Below are positions 63,243 to 64,000 of a DNA stretch of 64,000 nt, piece after piece. Position 1 is the stretch's first letter. Each line of letters opens with the position of its first letter. The translations under genes and the position numbers were made by a program. This DNA comes from Mesorhizobium loti R88b (GTDB taxonomy: Bacteria; Pseudomonadota; Alphaproteobacteria; Rhizobiales; Rhizobiaceae), in NCBI RefSeq assembly GCF_013170845.1, contig NZ_CP033367.1:6635001-6699000 (forward strand), given 5' to 3'. The notes under the pieces were generated by a model. The model searched no databases. It was not told where the DNA came from and was given only the letters and a program-made list of their open reading frames with translations.

Positions 63243-63866
63243 TTATTTTGGGATGAGAGCGGCGACGTCGCGGTCAGATGCCCGCTCGCTCGCCGCAAGG
63301 CCCGCCGCCACGCCAGCGCGGTCGGCCGCGTTCCGGTTCTGGCTCATTTTGCGCTTGCCCTCCAACCTCGTGATTGGCATGCGCAGGCCGACGATTCCGC
63401 GGAGTTGCGCCTGTACAAAATCCGGCGGCGCGTCCGACACGGCCCAAGGCGAGGCGCGCTCGCCCTCGTGGTGGTCGGTCAGCCGATTCACGACGTCCAG
63501 CAGTCTTCCCGCATCCTCGAAGAACTCGACCGGGCCATAGGCGTGGACGGCGACGTAATTCCAGGTCGGGACGACCTTCCCGGTTTCCCGCTTGGTCGCA
63601 TACCATGCCGGCGTCACGTAAGCGTCCGGCCCCATGAAGATGGCCAAGCCGTCGCCCAGCGGCGGAACACGGCACTGGGGATTGGCCTTCGCCAGGTGCC
63701 CGTAGATCACGCCGTGCTCGCCCTCGTTCTCGTTAAGGAAGAGGGGCAGTGGCGTTGCGAGCGGCCCTTCCGCCGTGACGGTAACGAAGTTCGCCAGCAG
63801 CGCCGCGCGAATGGTCGCGCGCAGGCATTCCTTGTCGTCGTCGCGGAAAGCGGGAGGGATGTACAT
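63243..63866 (-). CDS. PaiB-like FMN-binding negative transcriptional regulator
   Basis: A 207-aa PaiB-family protein with the split-barrel flavin fold: MYIPPAFRDDDKECLRATIR, IYGHLAKANPQ, GDGLAIFMGPDAYVTPAWYA, KVVPTWNYVAVHAYGPVEF and a C-terminal LRGIVGLRMPITRLEGKRKM block. PaiB-type proteins bind FMN and are linked to repression of protease and sporulation genes in Bacillus; their role in alphaproteobacteria is less clear. It is the first gene of a two-gene unit with the LysE exporter. The last 134 bases of the window hold nothing recognisable. Confidence 0.87.
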   Translation of the reverse strand: MYIPPAFRDDDKECLRATIRAALLANFVTVTAEGPLATPLPLFLNENEGEHGVIYGHLAKANPQCRVPPLGDGLAIFMGPDAYVTPAWYATKRETGKVVPTWNYVAVHAYGPVEFFEDAGRLLDVVNRLTDHHEGERASPWAVSDAPPDFVQAQLRGIVGLRMPITRLEGKRKMSQNRNAADRAGVAAGLAASERASDRDVAALIPK

Positions 63867-64000
63867 CGCGAAACTCCTTGCGTTACCAAGTCAGGTATCG
63901 GCAAGCTGGCCTGCTGGAAACAGCCAGTCAGAAGCTATTGAGGTAGTCCAGTTGATGAAAGATGGCATCGCGCGCCGGATCAGAGCACCGGAATCCCCGG

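Overview
The window looks like part of a Mesorhizobium-type symbiosis island, probably an integrative and conjugative element (ICE), of a legume-nodulating alphaproteobacterium. The evidence is high-GC DNA, a rhizobial gibberellin P450 operon, two nodD genes with a nearly perfect nod box, nolL, fragments of nodA, rpoN and a nifQ-like gene, and a relaxase / lytic transglycosylase / TraF / small winged-HTH / DUF736 cluster that matches the transfer-and-excision block of ICEMlSym-type elements. No essential housekeeping genes, rRNA, tRNA, CRISPR array or attachment site were recognised.

Layout. 1-4.4 kb (minus strand): CYP112, CYP114, a ferredoxin-SDR fusion and the start of CYP117, which is the diterpene-oxidising half of the gibberellin operon. 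4.4-8.8 kb: a scrapyard holding a frameshifted Tn3-family transposase, a ProQ/FinO-domain gene, small hypotheticals and a broken MocR-type regulator. 8.8-17 kb: a LysR regulator divergent from a seven-gene sugar operon (ribose-type ABC transporter, lactonase-like amidohydrolase, SDR, split transketolase). 17.7-43.5 kb: a defence island with a Septu-like ATPase/HNH pair, an Mrr-like nuclease, a YkgJ cysteine-cluster protein, a subtilase/AAA pair, an OLD-family nuclease with a small partner, a PLD-nuclease / DUF6361-like / 257-aa module, two STAND ATPases that carry different N-terminal nuclease domains, and orphan genes.

43.6-45.6 kb: an accessory ScpB and a DUF1403 gene, with a Fur-box-like palindrome upstream. 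46.3-49.3 kb: a bacterial ubiquitin-like conjugation operon (Ubl, E2-like, JAB peptidase, E1). Its E1 frame appears broken by a one-base deletion near its 5' end. 49.3-53.4 kb: ICE mobilisation genes. 53.5-57.5 kb: decayed DNA with an rpoN 3' fragment, an intact NepI-like MFS exporter and a nifQ-like fragment. 57.5-61.4 kb: two nodD copies in inverted orientation around nolL. nodA sequence is split, its 5' part on the minus strand behind the nod box and its 3' part on the plus strand beside the other nodD, which suggests an inversion. 61.4-64 kb: a TIM-barrel isomerase-like gene, a LysE exporter and a PaiB-like protein.

The best candidates for something new are the PLD / DUF6361-like / HEPN-like-motif module (29.6-34.5 kb), the tandem STAND genes (34.6-41.7 kb), and the Ubl operon with an atypical Ubl tail and a frameshifted E1. 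All functional statements rest on reading motifs by eye; no database search was run.
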